Shown: positions 1 to 5,855, numbered from the stretch's first letter. The stretch is 8,154 nucleotides of DNA from Bacteroidota bacterium (GCA_023448955.1 JAEXJU010000281.1:1-8154), one strand, 5' to 3'. Translations and numbers: made by a program. The notes: generated from the letters alone by a model not told the origin.

Positions 1-70
1 CCCAGTCGTCTTCGCTGAACAAGAATATATTTTGTTTTTTTGTTTCCTTTTTATTGTAAATTTTAATCAT
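1..70 (-). CDS. 5' end of an unidentified gene, running out of the window
   Basis: An open frame starts with ATG at 70-68 on the minus strand and stays open for 23 codons to the window edge. The peptide begins MIKIYNKKETKK and continues to NIFLFSEDDW, which looks like a real cytoplasmic protein N-terminus: a Lys/Asn-rich start followed by a hydrophobic strand and an acidic turn. There is no signal peptide. I do not recognise the family. It lies downstream of the esterase gene on the same strand, with 90 bp between them that hold two hairpins. No clear TAnnTTTG promoter box is visible in that gap. The call rests only on the open frame and plausible composition, so a chance ORF is possible. Confidence 0.5.
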   Translation of the reverse strand, partial: MIKIYNKKETKKQNIFLFSEDDW

Positions 71-83
71 AATTTTTATAAGT

Positions 84-99
84 TTTGGCTAAAGCCAAA
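84..99. repeat. short inverted repeat TTTGGCT-AA-AGCCAAA
   Basis: A perfect 7-bp stem (84-90 with 93-99) encloses a 2-nt AA spacer. It lies between the esterase gene and the partial gene at the window start, 14 bp upstream of that gene's ATG. It has no T-tract on either side, so it is not a typical intrinsic terminator. It could be an operator-like palindrome or a dispersed intergenic repeat. From recall, GGCTAAAGCC-type palindromes are common between genes in flavobacteria. Confidence 0.4.
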
Positions 100-118
100 C
101 CAGAGTTTTAATTTTTCA

Positions 119-158
119 TCGGGCTTCCTTCGACTCCGCTCAGGATGACATAGCCCGA
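119..158. repeat. REP-like stem-loop at the 3' end of the esterase gene
   Basis: A perfect 7-bp stem, TCGGGCT (119-125) with AGCCCGA (152-158), encloses a GC-rich segment. That segment contains a second 4-bp stem, TCCT (126-129) with AGGA (142-145). The enclosed motif CCTTCGACTCCGCTCAGG is much richer in G+C than its surroundings. From recall it resembles short repeats scattered between genes in many bacterial genomes. The structure lies 2 bp beyond the esterase stop codon. It has no convincing T-tract on the minus strand, so it is more likely a REP-type repeat or mRNA 3'-end stabiliser than a classic terminator. Confidence 0.5.
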
Positions 159-160
159 CG

Positions 161-1285
161 CTATTGATTTAAATTATCTTCTAATTCATTTTTGACTTTC
201 ACAGGACTTTCCAGACTGTCTATGAAAAGCCATTCTACAGCTCGTGGGAATTCCTGAGACCAGAAAAATTCCTGATGTGTTCCCTGATCGTTGATGTTGG
301 TTCTGACTTCAAAATCAAAGGATTTCTGAGTTGTCAATTTTTTTAACGCTTTTTCAAATAACCGGATTCTCCCAACCATTCTGGAGCCTTCTTTCTTGCC
401 GCCATAGAGATAAACCTTCAGTTTATAAGGATTATCAAACCTTATCATCGGAAAATTGTTTTCCGGTTCTACCCAAAGCGATGGCGAAAAAATTAATAAT
501 TTAGAATAAACTTCGGGGTAAAGAAATCCGCCATAAATGCTAATTAATCCACCCAAAGAGCTTCCTCCAATTCCTGTATTTTCTCTGTCTTTTTTCGTTC
601 TGTAATGCTTGTCAATCCAGGGTTTCAAAGTGTCAGCAATGAATCTCAGATATTTTTTACCTTCCGCATTTTTCGTTACATCCTCGTTATCGAAAACATA
701 TTCTTTGATCCGGTCATCTTCGCCGTGTTCTACTGCAATGACGATTAAATCGCCCCTTCCATATTCTGCAAGAAGCGCGAGTTTTTTATCAATTTCCCAG
801 TTCCCAAATTCTGAACCGTCATTAAATAAATTCTGTGCATCCTGAAGATACAAAACCGGATAACTTTTGTCTGATTTGTAATAATCATAAGGCAAAAGTG
901 CCCAGACTTTTCTTGTCTTGTCTAGCTGAGGAATATAAAATTCTTCATCTACCAATTCCGTAATCGGGAAAAATTCTTTTTTAAAAGGTCCCCAATTCAG
1001 CCTCCATTTCTCTACAGTATCCTGTGTTTTTTGTTTTTCTCTTTTTGCTTTTCTATTGGGTGTGATATTGTCATATTTATCAATTTCGACATTCTCCCAG
1101 CCACCTTTTGTAAATTTATATTCTATTTCATGATTTAGTAACTCGTCGGAAATATTGATGTAATAATTATTCTCATTCAATTTTTCCAATTCAAACTTCG
1201 AATCTTTCGGATTCCATTTGTTAAAATTTCCGGTAATAAAAATTGGTCGGTCATCATTATCTTCTGATGTCAGAAAAAACTCCAT
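161..1285 (-). CDS. alpha/beta-hydrolase-fold esterase with N-terminal CBM48/E-set-like domain
   Basis: This is a 374-residue predicted hydrolase of the putative esterase family (esterase D / enterochelin-esterase-like). Residues 1-90 resemble an immunoglobulin-like E-set or glycogen-binding domain: ITGNFNKWNP near 17-26 and EYKFTKGGWENVE near 55-67 are typical strands. Residues about 115-355 are the hydrolase, with VLYLQDAQNLF near 144-154. The nucleophile elbow is G-S-S-L-G at 241-245, giving Ser243, and His337 (GTHQEFF) is the likely catalytic histidine. Glu299 is a candidate acid, which I infer from spacing. There is no signal peptide, so it is predicted to be cytoplasmic. The substrate cannot be read from the sequence; ester-decorated oligosaccharides or siderophores are possible. 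The gene follows a strong bidirectional terminator, so it probably has its own promoter in the AT-rich 1286-1457 gap, where I find no good TAnnTTTG box. Without the inserted unit it would be next to the GH43 gene. Confidence 0.85.
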   Translation of the reverse strand: MEFFLTSEDNDDRPIFITGNFNKWNPKDSKFELEKLNENNYYINISDELLNHEIEYKFTKGGWENVEIDKYDNITPNRKAKREKQKTQDTVEKWRLNWGPFKKEFFPITELVDEEFYIPQLDKTRKVWALLPYDYYKSDKSYPVLYLQDAQNLFNDGSEFGNWEIDKKLALLAEYGRGDLIVIAVEHGEDDRIKEYVFDNEDVTKNAEGKKYLRFIADTLKPWIDKHYRTKKDRENTGIGGSSLGGLISIYGGFLYPEVYSKLLIFSPSLWVEPENNFPMIRFDNPYKLKVYLYGGKKEGSRMVGRIRLFEKALKKLTTQKSFDFEVRTNINDQGTHQEFFWSQEFPRAVEWLFIDSLESPVKVKNELEDNLNQ

Positions 1286-1457
1286 TCGCTATTAAAATTC
1301 TCTTATTGATTATAAATTTATAAAATTATTTTAATTAAAGAAAAATTGTTGCGTTATTTTCGTGTAAAAATTGTCTTTATTAATAATTATTAATCTTTAA
1401 TGATAAATTGTTGAATTAATGAAAAATGAGTAATTGAAAAAAATATAGGTAAAAAAC

Positions 1458-1498
1458 AAACAAGCTTTCGAAGAAATACTTCAAAAGCTTGTTTTTTT
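1458..1498. terminator. strong bidirectional intrinsic terminator
   Basis: Arms 1458-1473 and 1479-1494 pair over 16 positions with one C-A mismatch (1469/1483) around a 5-nt AAATA loop. The core is CAAGCTTT with AAAGCTTG. A run of T follows on the plus strand (1492-1498). On the minus strand the hairpin is followed by TTTGTTTTTT (from the A-rich 1451-1460). Since all nearby genes are on the minus strand, its working job is to end transcripts arriving from the nuclease or GH43 genes before the esterase. It lies just past the left copy of the 18-bp repeat, so it is a good candidate for the original GH43 terminator. Confidence 0.85.
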
Positions 1499-1517
1499 AT
1501 TGAAAAAAAATTATTAT

Positions 1518-1535
1518 TTATTCGGATTTTACAAC
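1518..1535 (-). repeat. left copy of 18-bp direct repeat (displaced GH43 3' end)
   Basis: TTATTCGGATTTTACAAC here is identical to 3618-3635. On the minus strand it reads GTT GTA AAA TCC GAA TAA, that is VVKSE-stop, the same ending as the GH43 protein. It begins 13 bp after the stop codon of the nuclease gene. The adjoining bases differ from the right copy on both sides. The preceding codons (KQEIK) are only loosely like the GH43 SERTD. A match of this length between two places about 2 kb apart is very unlikely by chance. Confidence 0.85.
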
Positions 1536-1548
1536 TTTTATTTCTTGC

Positions 1549-3261
1549 TTAATCTAGGTTATGGATTTGCATATTCTTTCCACTTTTTAAAATGAATTGG
1601 TATATTTTTTCGGTTAACTCAACAACCTCAGGAACTATTTTGAAGTCATTCCAAGTTAATTCTTTATTTAATGTTTTTTCAAGAATGATTCTACTGAGAA
1701 AAGCCTTGTCTTTGAACGTTTGCCATTCTTCTCCACCGCCTCTAGGTATTTTCTTTGCAACTTCATTTAAGGGGATTCCAGAATCTTTTATTTTTTTCAA
1801 AAACTTACCAACATATTCTGTCTGGTTCAGTTCTGATATAGTCGAAAAGTAATTATCAATCTCATTTTGAGTTTCCTCTGTTGTTTCTTTTTTATTACAA
1901 AATTCAATCAAAATTTTTCTCCAAACTTCTATCGATAAAAGATTTTCAGATTCTCTGATGTTTCGTAGTATCAAACCTTCTAAATTATTATTCGCAGAGA
2001 ATTTTTCTTCAAGCAATTTCAATCTCTCAAATTTTTTAGTTCCTTCTTTTGCCATATCAGAATCAGCTAGTAGAAAAATTTTATTGGATAGAGCTAAAGT
2101 ATTTATCTCATTTAAAAATTTTTCATCATCGTCAATTTCATCTAATTCGTCTCCAAAAATGTAATGTTCTATATTTCCGCCTGCATACTCAAAAAAAGCA
2201 AAATCTATATCTTCTTTTGGATAATTTCTTTTTTTATCGTCATTGCAATAAGCTCGTAAAAAAGATTTTATGTAATTACGGTCAGAAATTCCCTCTACCC
2301 AAATACTTGAATTAGCTAAAAATACGGATGTGTTGTTAACACCTAAATCTTTTAATAAATCATTATTTCCAGAGTTAACATTTCTGACAATAATTTTTTT
2401 ATTTCCTTTTTCAACAATTGAATTGAAAGAATAAATAGAAACGTTTTCGCTTTCTAATGTTAAATCTAATAAATGATTTGAATGCGTGGAGATAAAATAG
2501 TTAAGATTCTTTTTGGTAATGTCATTATTTAGTGAAATTTGCTCAAAGAATAGCCTTTGCATTCCTGGATGAAGATTAAGTTCTGGCTCATCAATAAAAA
2601 TAACAGAATCATTTTCAGCCATAAATATTTGATACATCAGAATGATGATAGCTTGTATTCCGTCTCCTAGTTCGTATAATTTTCTTGTTTCATTTTCGCC
2701 ATCAATATGAATACTTATAATTTCTTCGGAATTATCATTATTTATACTTTTATCTTTATCAAATTCAGCAACTATGTCAATCTTATTTCCGCTGAAAAAA
2801 TTATTTTGTACAAACGTTTCAAAATCTTCAAATCTTTTTCGAATTTCTTTTCTAGAATTTCTAGCATTAAGAATGGATTTGTACAAGTGTAGTCCGGTAA
2901 ATACTCTTACATCTGTTGTGGGATGATTTTTTTGTAAAGTATTGTAAAAAATATCATCTTCTATTTTATGTCCATCGGAATTATATAAAGAATGTGCACT
3001 TCTTAAAGTTGGTATATAAAATTTAATTGAATCTTTAATTTCAATTTTGTCATTTAACAAAGCTGAAATTTCCTGATTAATAGTGTTTAAATGATTTATA
3101 ACATCAATATCAATGTAAACATCATAGTGTCCCCAATTAGCCTTGCTAACTTTTTCTAATTTGTCAAGATTAACAGTGTTAGAATGGTAAATATTTACAA
3201 TGCTATGGAAATTAATGGTATCAAATTTTGTTATTTTTATAATTGGTAGATTGCCATTCAT
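1549..3261 (-). CDS. C-terminal fragment of the OLD-family protein: ATPase remainder plus TOPRIM nuclease
   Basis: This 570-residue frame starts at an ATG seven codons after the in-frame stop. It contains FYIPTLRSAH near 81-90, the ABC-like signature LGDGIQ at 198-203, and Walker B at 219-232 with Asp224 and Glu225. The ISTHSNH switch is at 257-263. The TOPRIM domain runs from about 315, with Glu323 in WVEGISD, Asp400 and Asp402 in LADSD, and a third motif IRESENLL at 435-442. The nuclease half therefore looks complete while the P-loop is missing. No convincing ribosome-binding context precedes the ATG, so independent translation is doubtful. If made, it might retain DNA-binding or metal-dependent nuclease ability but not normal ATP control. 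The acidic stretch DELDEIDDDE at 371-380 sits inside the TOPRIM insertion. Confidence 0.65.
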   Translation of the reverse strand: MNGNLPIIKITKFDTINFHSIVNIYHSNTVNLDKLEKVSKANWGHYDVYIDIDVINHLNTINQEISALLNDKIEIKDSIKFYIPTLRSAHSLYNSDGHKIEDDIFYNTLQKNHPTTDVRVFTGLHLYKSILNARNSRKEIRKRFEDFETFVQNNFFSGNKIDIVAEFDKDKSINNDNSEEIISIHIDGENETRKLYELGDGIQAIIILMYQIFMAENDSVIFIDEPELNLHPGMQRLFFEQISLNNDITKKNLNYFISTHSNHLLDLTLESENVSIYSFNSIVEKGNKKIIVRNVNSGNNDLLKDLGVNNTSVFLANSSIWVEGISDRNYIKSFLRAYCNDDKKRNYPKEDIDFAFFEYAGGNIEHYIFGDELDEIDDDEKFLNEINTLALSNKIFLLADSDMAKEGTKKFERLKLLEEKFSANNNLEGLILRNIRESENLLSIEVWRKILIEFCNKKETTEETQNEIDNYFSTISELNQTEYVGKFLKKIKDSGIPLNEVAKKIPRGGGEEWQTFKDKAFLSRIILEKTLNKELTWNDFKIVPEVVELTEKIYQFILKSGKNMQIHNLD

Positions 3262-3282
3262 TAGTCTAATATTTCCAGACTG

Positions 3283-3540
3283 TTAAGTGATTATATCATT
3301 TACTAATGTGTCATTGAATTCTGTTGTTAAATCAGTGATTTTTTGAAAATGAACTTTTTTGTAATCTTTAATTTTCATTAAATGTCTCATCATCCAACTT
3401 TTTCCACTATTATTGGCTCCTACTAAAATATTTATAGAGTTGATGTTTGGCAAAAAACGGATACTTTTTTCATCATCAAATAAATAATATCTATCGATAA
3501 TATTATTGTTTGTATTTTCATTTAAAATTAAATCGTACAT
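3283..3540 (-). CDS. N-terminal fragment (Walker A) of the OLD-family ATPase
   Basis: This 85-residue open frame holds the start of the ATPase domain: a strand-rich leader, then SINILVGANNSGKSWMMRHL, with the P-loop at residues 41-48 (Gly41, Lys47, Ser48). It ends NDIIT followed by TAA. The ATG at 3540 is preceded by an A/T-rich leader typical of Bacteroidota, and the gap of 77 bp to the GH43 stop contains a hairpin terminator but no recognisable -7 box. As a separate peptide it would bind nucleotide poorly at best because Walker B, signature and switch residues are elsewhere. It is most simply the front part of a broken gene. Confidence 0.6.
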   Translation of the reverse strand: MYDLILNENTNNNIIDRYYLFDDEKSIRFLPNINSINILVGANNSGKSWMMRHLMKIKDYKKVHFQKITDLTTEFNDTLVNDIIT

Positions 3541-3555
3541 TAATTAGTTTTTGTT

Positions 3556-3594
3556 AAAAATAAAAAAAACCTCAGAACAATTACAATTCTGAGG
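3556..3594 (-). terminator. intrinsic terminator just downstream of the GH43 gene
   Basis: Perfect 8-bp arms CCTCAGAA (3570-3577) and TTCTGAGG (3587-3594) surround a 9-nt loop. On the minus strand the hairpin is followed by eight T and then ATTTTT (A-rich 3556-3569 on the plus strand). It lies 23 bp past the GH43 stop and 29 bp before the nuclease ATG. It lies inside the inserted unit, so it may have come with the insert and now insulates GH43 from the nuclease gene, or attenuates read-through into it. Confidence 0.8.
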
Positions 3595-3617
3595 AGTTAA
3601 AAATAAATTTACGCTTG

Positions 3618-3635
3618 TTATTCGGATTTTACAAC
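3618..3635 (-). repeat. right copy of 18-bp direct repeat (GH43 3' end)
   Basis: TTATTCGGATTTTACAAC is the complement of the last five codons and stop of the GH43 gene (VVKSE-stop) and is identical to 1518-1535. Identity ends abruptly at both edges (G versus T at the left, A versus T at the right). Position in the 3' end of a gene, with the reading frame preserved, is typical of attachment-site-like or homology-directed insertion points. Confidence 0.85.
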
Positions 3636-5372
3636 ATCAGTTCTTTCTGATATTCCATTGGCATTAAAAGCTTCAATCTGAAAATAATAGGCGTCTGCTC
3701 TGTCTGCGCCGGTAAAGAAATATTCATTCTTGCCGTAAACCATAATGCTTCCGTATAATTTATCTGGCGATTTTCCCCAATAGATAACGTAACCGTCTGC
3801 ATCAGAATTTTGCTGCCACTTCATCCAGATGCTTCTTCTTTCGCCATATTTTTTTGGATCAGATCTTAATGGGACGAAGTTTTGAACTTTTGCAGGTTTT
3901 GTTCCGGCTCCTTTTCCAAACACACGGAATCCGCTCAACGCAAATTTTCCTGTCGGCATTTTCAGATTTTCCATTTTCAGGAATCTTGCTTTCGCAGGAT
4001 TTTCCAATTCAACATAATCATGCGGAACATCGGTTTGATTTTTAGATTTATCGACAATCACTTTCCAGTTTTTACCGTCATTAGAACCGTAGATTTTATA
4101 CTGATGCATTTTTCCAAGCGTTTTTCCCATAAACTCCACATCCTGATCCGCATAATTTACCTGAATCGCATTGATTGTTGAAACTTCTCCAAGATCAGTC
4201 TGAAACCACTCTCCGGAATTTCCGGTTTTGGCAGACCAATAGGTTTTGATGTCTTCATCCACAGCATAATTAGAATGATAGCCACCCAAAGTGGAGGAAA
4301 CCTGAACGGGTTTATTATAGTTCAATAGCATCCAGCCTGGGAATAAACCTTTAGAAAAATCTTTTCCCTGTGCAAATTGAGGTAGAAGCGTGGGGTAATC
4401 GCCATAAGCCGTGTTAGTGTACATCACATCATCTTTATCAAAGCCTGTAGGCCAGATTCCCAATCGCCTTTCGAAATTATTTTTGGTTGAGATAAAAATG
4501 GTCGAAATATGCCACCAATTGTTGTAATTATCCTGAAAGGTTGCACCATGACCGGCTCCTCTTGCAAAACCACCAGGTTTATAAGAAAACGGATTGTGTT
4601 GCTGATATTCAAAACCTTCTAAAGGATTTTTGGAAACATATACGCCATCAGAATAACCACTGAATTCCGTTGCGGGTGCGCCATATTGAAGATAGTATTT
4701 GTCTTTATATTTGGTCATCCAAGCGCCTTCTACAAACGGCTGAAGGAAAACATTGTCATTGTATTCCCCAAATCTTTCCCAGCCGTGATCTTCCGGCTTC
4801 AGACGGATAACAGGCTTTACAAAACCTTCAGATTGAAGCGTTTTGGTTTTGACTTCTGTTCCGAGAAGTGGCCACTCATTGCTGGAACCCCAATAGAGGT
4901 ACAGCTTGTTTTTATCCTCATCGTAATGGAAAGCCGGATCCCAGGCGCCCACCTTCAAAGTGTCAACAGCAATTTTCCAATCGTCTTTTGTTGGGTTGGT
5001 GCTTTTCCAGATCGGGAAATCCTGTTCCCATGTTGAGCCGAAAACATACAAGGTATCTTTCATTGCCCAGACAGCAGGAGCGTTCAGATCGTGTGTGTAT
5101 TTATTGTCTAAAAGAAATTTTCTGTGAACGAATTTCCAATCCAGCATATTGTCAGAATACCAATAGCCTTCCTGGTTGGTAGAAAACAGGAATAGTTTTT
5201 TCTGGAAATTGACAATGACAGGGTCGGCTGTCGCACGGTGTTTCCCCTGTTTGGAAAAGACTTCAAAAGGTGTGTAGCCGTAATCTATATTAATAGGATT
5301 ACAGAAAGTCTTTTGTTGTGAAGAAAATAATGATACAATAGATAACGAAACTACAGCGAGTAATTTTTTCAT
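3618..5372 (-). CDS. secreted GH43 glycosidase with discoidin (F5/8C) and fibronectin-III-like C-terminal domains
   Basis: This 584-residue protein starts with a signal peptide: MKK, a hydrophobic stretch to about residue 17, then SSQQ. There is no lipobox, so a soluble periplasmic or secreted enzyme is predicted. Residues about 30-350 form a five-bladed propeller of glycoside hydrolase family 43. Likely catalytic residues are the base Asp50 (RATADPV), the pKa-tuning Asp145 (AWDPAFHYDED) and the acid Glu215 (FVEGAWM); His275 (GAGHGATF) fits the conserved propeller-centre histidine. Residues about 352-487 resemble a discoidin carbohydrate-binding module (HSNYAVDEDIKTYWSA, then EWFQTDLG), and 493-584 a fibronectin-III-like domain (DADGYVIYWG, YYFQIEAFNANG). 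Family members act on arabinose-, xylose- or galactose-containing polysaccharides; the exact substrate cannot be read here. No type IX secretion C-terminal domain is visible. The gene follows the thioesterase by 50 bp and may share its transcript. Its last 18 bp form one copy of the direct repeat bounding the inserted unit. Confidence 0.88.
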   Translation of the reverse strand: MKKLLAVVSLSIVSLFSSQQKTFCNPINIDYGYTPFEVFSKQGKHRATADPVIVNFQKKLFLFSTNQEGYWYSDNMLDWKFVHRKFLLDNKYTHDLNAPAVWAMKDTLYVFGSTWEQDFPIWKSTNPTKDDWKIAVDTLKVGAWDPAFHYDEDKNKLYLYWGSSNEWPLLGTEVKTKTLQSEGFVKPVIRLKPEDHGWERFGEYNDNVFLQPFVEGAWMTKYKDKYYLQYGAPATEFSGYSDGVYVSKNPLEGFEYQQHNPFSYKPGGFARGAGHGATFQDNYNNWWHISTIFISTKNNFERRLGIWPTGFDKDDVMYTNTAYGDYPTLLPQFAQGKDFSKGLFPGWMLLNYNKPVQVSSTLGGYHSNYAVDEDIKTYWSAKTGNSGEWFQTDLGEVSTINAIQVNYADQDVEFMGKTLGKMHQYKIYGSNDGKNWKVIVDKSKNQTDVPHDYVELENPAKARFLKMENLKMPTGKFALSGFRVFGKGAGTKPAKVQNFVPLRSDPKKYGERRSIWMKWQQNSDADGYVIYWGKSPDKLYGSIMVYGKNEYFFTGADRADAYYFQIEAFNANGISERTDVVKSE

Positions 5373-5422
5373 TTAATTTTTATTTTATGGTCGAATATAT
5401 TGAAAATTTGACGATGCACAAT

Positions 5423-5833
5423 TTATTCCTTCCAATTTTTCTTAATCAAGTCCATTAAAAAATCAGGACATCTTACAATTTTATTGGTTTCTGCATCCAA
5501 AAAAAATAGAGTGGTGGTCGCTTCGGTGATTTTCACTTTATCTTCATTGTAAATTTCATATTCGAACTCAATTTTAACGCCCGGAGTTTTTTTAATGTAG
5601 GTGTGAATTTCCAAAAGTTGATCATAAAGTCCTGGTCTGATGTACTTAATTTTATATTCCGAGACAGGAAGAAAAATGCCACGCTTTTCAATCTCGTCAT
5701 ATGATATTCCAAGTGATCGAAAAAGCTCTACTCTTGCCACTTCAAAATATTCTGCGTAGTTCCCGTAATAGACATATTTCATGGGGTCGGTTTCTCCGTA
5801 ACGTACTCTAATTGAGTGAGTTGTATGTATCAT
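5423..5833 (-). CDS. acyl-CoA thioesterase, YbgC/FadM (4HBT hot-dog) family
   Basis: At 136 residues this has the normal length for a single hot-dog domain. It hydrolyses acyl-CoA (or acyl-ACP) thioesters in the cytoplasm; family members work as tetramers. The N-terminus carries the family signature RYGETDPMKYVYYGNYAEYF (11-30), with Asp16 in the position of the catalytic aspartate of 4-hydroxybenzoyl-CoA thioesterases, followed by EVARVELFRSLG and the strand YKIKYIRPGLY. The family usually has Gly after the Met (D-x-M-G) and often His after VY; here they are Lys19 and Tyr23. It is divergent from dnaA across a 135-bp gap, and its ATG is 23 bp from a perfect TAnnTTTG box. GH43 follows 50 bp downstream, so co-transcription is possible. 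The physiological acyl substrate is unknown. Confidence 0.87.
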   Translation of the reverse strand: MIHTTHSIRVRYGETDPMKYVYYGNYAEYFEVARVELFRSLGISYDEIEKRGIFLPVSEYKIKYIRPGLYDQLLEIHTYIKKTPGVKIEFEYEIYNEDKVKITEATTTLFFLDAETNKIVRCPDFLMDLIKKNWKE

Positions 5834-5855
5834 TTTAAGCTAATAATAATTCATA

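Larger units (their letters stand above)
1549..3540 (-). pseudogene. OLD-family AAA ATPase / TOPRIM nuclease gene with an in-frame TAA
   Basis: Read through, this is a 664-codon gene (including its terminal TAA) interrupted once by TAA at 3285-3283. Both halves are in the same frame, so this is a nonsense codon, not a frameshift. The seven codons between that stop and the next ATG (QSGNIRL) fit continuous coding. Order of motifs: Walker A GANNSGKS (residues 41-48 of the N-terminal half); IPTLRS; signature LGDGIQ; Walker B SVIFIDEPELNLHP; switch histidine ISTHSNH; then TOPRIM motifs WVEGISD and LADSD. This architecture is that of OLD (overcoming lysogenization defect) nucleases, ATP-controlled DNA-cutting enzymes often used in phage defence. 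No UvrD-like helicase (Gabija) or reverse transcriptase (retron) is adjacent, so it would be a solitary type. The stop separates Walker A from everything else, so loss of function is likely. A sequencing error or stop read-through would restore a full protein. Confidence 0.75.
1518..3617 (-). mobile_element. 2.1-kb inserted unit carrying a single OLD-family gene
   Basis: The interval from one copy of the 18-bp direct repeat to the start of the next is exactly 2,100 bp and contains just one gene, the interrupted AAA/TOPRIM nuclease, plus a hairpin terminator. One repeat copy is the 3' end of the GH43 gene, so insertion preserved that protein's last codons and stop. In sampled 60-base blocks the unit has 11 G+C (2701-2760) and 19 G+C (2041-2100), against 30 G+C in the GH43 gene (3901-3960 and 4921-4980). 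No transposase, integrase, terminal inverted repeats or short target duplication other than the 18 bp can be seen. It is therefore either a cassette moved in trans, a remnant of a larger island, or the product of recombination between short homologies. The insertion is inferred; the repeat is directly seen. Confidence 0.55.

Noticed and set aside
1286..1457. Small gene or RNA in the gap upstream of the esterase
   Set aside because: The stretch is very AT-rich, without a plausible coding frame, promoter box or conserved fold; I see nothing in it that I can support.
3283..3288. Programmed stop read-through
   Set aside because: The context TAA-CAG-TCT only faintly resembles known leaky contexts, and nothing structured was seen just downstream. 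It cannot be excluded but has no positive support.
3259..3300. Frameshift between the two parts of the nuclease gene
   Set aside because: The two frames are in the same phase (start codons 279 bp apart, a multiple of 3); only a TAA lies between them, so it is a nonsense codon.
1549..3540. Gabija system or retron effector
   Set aside because: No UvrD/PcrA-like helicase, reverse transcriptase or msr/msd-like RNA is present on either side; both neighbours are clearly identified metabolic genes.
1536..3617. Terminal inverted repeats of a classical transposon
   Set aside because: The inward-facing ends (TTTTATTTCTTG and CAAGCGTAAATT) do not match, and no transposase is encoded.
3618..3700. Type IX secretion C-terminal sorting domain on the GH43 protein
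   Set aside because: The protein ends with a fibronectin-III-like strand and VVKSE, without the typical T9SS C-terminal motifs.
4686..5182. Plus-strand open frames inside the GH43 gene
   Set aside because: They overlap conserved GH43 coding sequence in antisense and show no recognisable domain or start context.
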